Assembly: GCF_009738225.1 (NCBI RefSeq)
Contig: NZ_CP018187.1
Span: 1,312,501-1,376,500 of the forward strand
Reading direction: 5' to 3'
DNA length: 64,000 bases
Origin: Streptococcus salivarius
Lineage (GTDB): Bacteria; Bacillota; Bacilli; Lactobacillales; Streptococcaceae
The notes below the pieces were generated by a model. The model worked only from the letters and a program-made list of their open reading frames with translations, was not told where the DNA came from and searched no databases. The translations under genes and the position numbers were made by a program. Below are positions 61,232 to 64,000 of the stretch, one piece after another. Each line of letters opens with the position of its first letter. Positions within the stretch are counted from its first letter, which is position 1.

Positions 61232-64000
61232 TAGTATACGCCCCCTTCTTTTGTTTGAACTTCTACAAAACGTTTAAATAGATTTTCGTAAGAGGAATCT
61301 CGAAACTGATGTTCTTCAATTACCAATGCCAAGATGATATTAATCGTTTCTTTAGGGTAAGATTCGATAGGTAGTTGGAAGTTATGTACAACAGTGTCAA
61401 CCCAATCATGAATATCGTCTTCATCCTTTGATTTCTCGATTGCCCTATTGGCATCTAGCAATTCATACACAAGTTCTCTCAAACTCTTCAAATTAACGTC
61501 TCCGCTAGAATCATTGACTTCCATAAGAAGCCTTTTAATCTTTGAGCTGATATTTGAATTTAATATCAATTCACTTACACTAGAATAATCTACATGCTTA
61601 CCTTTGGTCATCCAATTTGTTATAAGATAATCTAAAATAACCGATTTGACATTGTTGGCTTTGAAACTTTTAGGCGTAGCACTTCCTACAAACGTATTCT
61701 GAAATGTATTAGACTCATGCTCAACTTTTTCAACCTTACATAAAACTGGTTGAATCCATTCATTTTGATAGACTGCTGCAACACCCTTTGGTAATTTGGC
61801 TAGTTCTATGATTTGGTCATCATTTAGATTAGCTGACTTCCCTACTAAATCACGATCTGAAAAATCAGGTAATCGCATGATAATCTTAGTATTGGTATTT
61901 CGGATAACTGACAAATCCATTAAACCTGGAGCTTGATCAGCAATAATAAATCCTTCTCCATATGTTCGCATTTCAGCAATGGCATTTGCCAACATCTCCA
62001 CACTTTTACCTAAGAGATTAGCTGATTCAGCCATTTGTTCTGTTGATGTGCATTTTAGAAGGTTATGAGCTTCTTCAAGCACAGTGATGTGTTTTAATTC
62101 GGCATTCATATCTCCACTAGTCATGCGATACTCTTGCAATTTCAAAACCAAAATCCCCATTAGCAAAGATTTAGTCTCAGTGGAACCAACTCTACTGAGG
62201 TCAACGATGACATTTGAATCAAATAGATGCTCATTGGTGAGTTCATCATTTGAAAAGATTAGGCCATTAATTCCATTTGTCAGAGATTCGATTCGAGTTA
62301 ATAAAGCTCCCTTGTAAGCACCTTTATTCTCATCATCATATTCACTGGAATCAATTATCGTCTTAATATTATCTGCTATATCATTGAAATTTGGATACAG
62401 TCTACCATAAGGGTTGGTTGATTCAAGGAGATTCCATCCACAATCCTGATAAGATTGTTCTACAGCTTTTTTTAAAACCGCTGGCATAGCCGCATACATC
62501 GGCCAGCACACATTGAAAATTTCGACTAGCCTATCTAGATGCTCTAAGATATGAATTTCTTTAGGGAAACTAAAAGGATTCAACCTCAACAAAGGTGTTA
62601 ACTGAGGATTCGTTCCATAAACTGAAACATCGTCGTGATTACCAAAGACATGCTTATATTCTCCTTTTGCAGGTTCAACAACTAGGAATTTCAAGCCATT
62701 CTTTCTACCTTCATTGAGGAGTTGATAAATCGTATTACTCTTACCAGAACCCGTACTTCCTGTTACAAAAACATGCGAAGCCAAAGAGTTTTGTCTAAGG
62801 TTAACAGGTACATCTTCCTTATGATACATATGGAAAATATCTCCTAAATGAAGCATCTTATTAGTAACATCTTCTTCATCAAATTTAGCAATATTTCGTC
62901 CGAACTCTGCACACTCTAAAATCGGTAGTCCTGGAATAGATTTTCTAGGGAAGTTCAATGAAAAGGCCAATTCTTGACCAGTAAGAGGTACTGTTGGAGT
63001 CACAATAGATGGATAGACATTAAAGGTTGAATCAGCTAATAGCAGATTAGGATTCAGTCCAAATAAGGGATGGCGTAATTCTCTTAGATAAGCAACTATT
63101 TCTTCTGCATCACCACTGCTCTCACCCAAATCTCCTCTCCATAAATTAACTGAAGACTGACTCATAAATGACTCTTCTCCTTGGGTCAAGGCTAAGTATG
63201 TATGAGCAACATTATTCGCAATATTCTGGTCTTCACTGAGTACATAGGCAGCGAACTCCCACATACCCATAGCTGTTCCTTTTTCAAAACGTTTCATCTG
63301 TTCTTCAAGGACCTTAAGGGCGTGGGAAATATTATGATTGGTAAAGGACTGGGTAATGCCCTCGTTCTTACCAATAGTAGCAGTCACATTTGAGGCACGC
63401 GCAAAATTAGCACCGATATTAGAACCTAAGTTAACACCACTTGAAGAGCCCAAGGTTTGTCCAACCGTTTGAGATAAGGCACGACTAGCGGTTTTAGCGA
63501 GGGCACGGCTAACAGTTTTTGTAGTCGATTGACCAATAGAGTCTGCAGTACTTGTTCCATGATTTTTAGAGTAATGATAGTCAACAGTTGCTCCCACTCC
63601 AAATGGCGTCCCTTCAAGACTGCCACCAGTAGTATGTGATGATCCTTTATTTGTTCCATCTGTATGAGATGTATTGGTACCATCCGTTTGTCCAGACGAA
63701 TCCGTTTGAGATTGACCACTAGTTTGCGTATCACCAGCAGATTGGTTAACTGATTGATTCTTACCATGTTGGATACCAGCACTGGCTCCAACATTGACTC
63801 CAAAAGTAGCCATGGAGGTCGTTGCATCTGAAGCTGTGAAAGTATAGTTGGTTTGCCATTTTTCATAAGGCGCTAAGGCTGAAAATAGCTCAGATAAACG
63901 TAACTTTCTATTTTCTATATCCTGAATAGGACTTGCTAAAAGGATTAAGGTATAGTTTTCGGATGGTTCTGACGGAATGATGCCATCTATCAATTTTTCA
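61231..64000 (-). CDS. HerA/DUF87-type ATPase (start lies outside the window)
   Basis: At least 922 residues; the frame is open to the last base (GAA AAA TTG ATA...), so the true start is beyond 64000. A TTG at 63993 is not convincing. After about 65 residues comes a 120-residue Ser/Thr/Gln/Gly-rich low-complexity stretch (GQSQTDSSGQTDGTN, HTDGTNKGSSH). A HerA-like motor core follows: Walker A VTGSTGSGKSNT near residue 410 counted from 63993, EPAKGEYKHVF, Walker B VLEEAHNLL near 638, and GFIIADQAPGLM with the arginine segment KIIMRLPDFSDRDLV. Such ATPases pump DNA or protein. Here the gene is fused in an operon to a toxin, so it may serve its delivery or regulation. Confidence 0.85.
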   Translation of the reverse strand, partial: EKLIDGIIPSEPSENYTLILLASPIQDIENRKLRLSELFSALAPYEKWQTNYTFTASDATTSMATFGVNVGASAGIQHGKNQSVNQSAGDTQTSGQSQTDSSGQTDGTNTSHTDGTNKGSSHTTGGSLEGTPFGVGATVDYHYSKNHGTSTADSIGQSTTKTVSRALAKTASRALSQTVGQTLGSSSGVNLGSNIGANFARASNVTATIGKNEGITQSFTNHNISHALKVLEEQMKRFEKGTAMGMWEFAAYVLSEDQNIANNVAHTYLALTQGEESFMSQSSVNLWRGDLGESSGDAEEIVAYLRELRHPLFGLNPNLLLADSTFNVYPSIVTPTVPLTGQELAFSLNFPRKSIPGLPILECAEFGRNIAKFDEEDVTNKMLHLGDIFHMYHKEDVPVNLRQNSLASHVFVTGSTGSGKSNTIYQLLNEGRKNGLKFLVVEPAKGEYKHVFGNHDDVSVYGTNPQLTPLLRLNPFSFPKEIHILEHLDRLVEIFNVCWPMYAAMPAVLKKAVEQSYQDCGWNLLESTNPYGRLYPNFNDIADNIKTIIDSSEYDDENKGAYKGALLTRIESLTNGINGLIFSNDELTNEHLFDSNVIVDLSRVGSTETKSLLMGILVLKLQEYRMTSGDMNAELKHITVLEEAHNLLKCTSTEQMAESANLLGKSVEMLANAIAEMRTYGEGFIIADQAPGLMDLSVIRNTNTKIIMRLPDFSDRDLVGKSANLNDDQIIELAKLPKGVAAVYQNEWIQPVLCKVEKVEHESNTFQNTFVGSATPKSFKANNVKSVILDYLITNWMTKGKHVDYSSVSELILNSNISSKIKRLLMEVNDSSGDVNLKSLRELVYELLDANRAIEKSKDEDDIHDWVDTVVHNFQLPIESYPKETINIILALVIEEHQFRDSSYENLFKRFVEVQTKEGGVY

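Noticed and set aside
61231-64000. HerA-like ATPase as part of a conjugative element or prophage
   Set aside because: No relaxase, integrase, capsid, mating-pair genes or att repeats are visible; the direct partners are a toxin and an immunity gene.
1-64000. CRISPR array, tRNA or rRNA genes
   Set aside because: Looking along the window I saw no regularly spaced repeats and no tRNA or rRNA sequence.

Overview
The window is low-GC Firmicute DNA and almost certainly comes from the Streptococcus salivarius group, most likely S. salivarius itself. The grounds are the smc-rnc order, an asd-linked small RNA, a very large secreted GH32 fructanase, a tandem pair of ComR-like (RNPP) regulators, a BceRS-BceAB module, an xpt-pbuX operon behind a guanine-type riboswitch, and several Rgg/ABC-exporter loci. 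The species call is inference from gene content; I ran no search.

Left part (1-15.7 kb): housekeeping and stress genes, mostly on the minus strand. These are smc (cut by the window edge), rnc, dapA, asd with its upstream structured RNA, a secreted Ser-rich protein, two cardiolipin synthases, a GNAT acetyltransferase, uvrC and a HAD phosphatase. An IS200-type element follows, then the plus-strand sdaAB-sdaAA serine dehydratase operon.

15.8-29.2 kb: a 1302-residue fructanase with a cre-like site at its promoter, a DMT-type transporter and an RDD protein. Next comes an accessory block in which two closely similar ComR-like regulators flank an ABC transporter operon. That operon has a ComR-box-like palindrome upstream. 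Three genes for unknown membrane proteins follow, with the decayed remains of a fourth.

29.2-47.3 kb: a region rich in ABC transporters and recombination scars. It holds a three-gene ABC-2 exporter, a YvfRSTU-like kinase/regulator/ABC operon with a repeated operator, and a bile-acid-symporter-like protein. It also holds a cytidine deaminase and its truncated duplicate fused to an IS3 fragment, a one-chain ABC exporter, an SH3-type secreted protein, NUDIX and ASCH proteins, and a second YvfRS-like pair next to two LiaF-like proteins. Many short gene remnants show repeated duplication and deletion.

47.3-58.3 kb: a BceAB-BceRS antimicrobial-peptide detoxification module with a BceR-type box, then the purine-salvage operon. 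After that an Rgg regulator is divergent from an ABC exporter, and a 13-codon ORF with a strong ribosome binding site is translationally coupled to the exporter. A MATE pump follows.

58.3-64 kb: a small membrane protein, msrAB, and at the right edge a tightly overlapping minus-strand operon. It encodes a HerA/DUF87-type ATPase with a Ser/Thr/Gln/Gly-rich region, an HNH nuclease toxin of polymorphic-toxin type, and a probable immunity protein. The least explained loci are this ATPase-toxin-immunity operon, the Rgg/short-peptide/ABC locus, and the paired ComR-like regulators with their ABC target.
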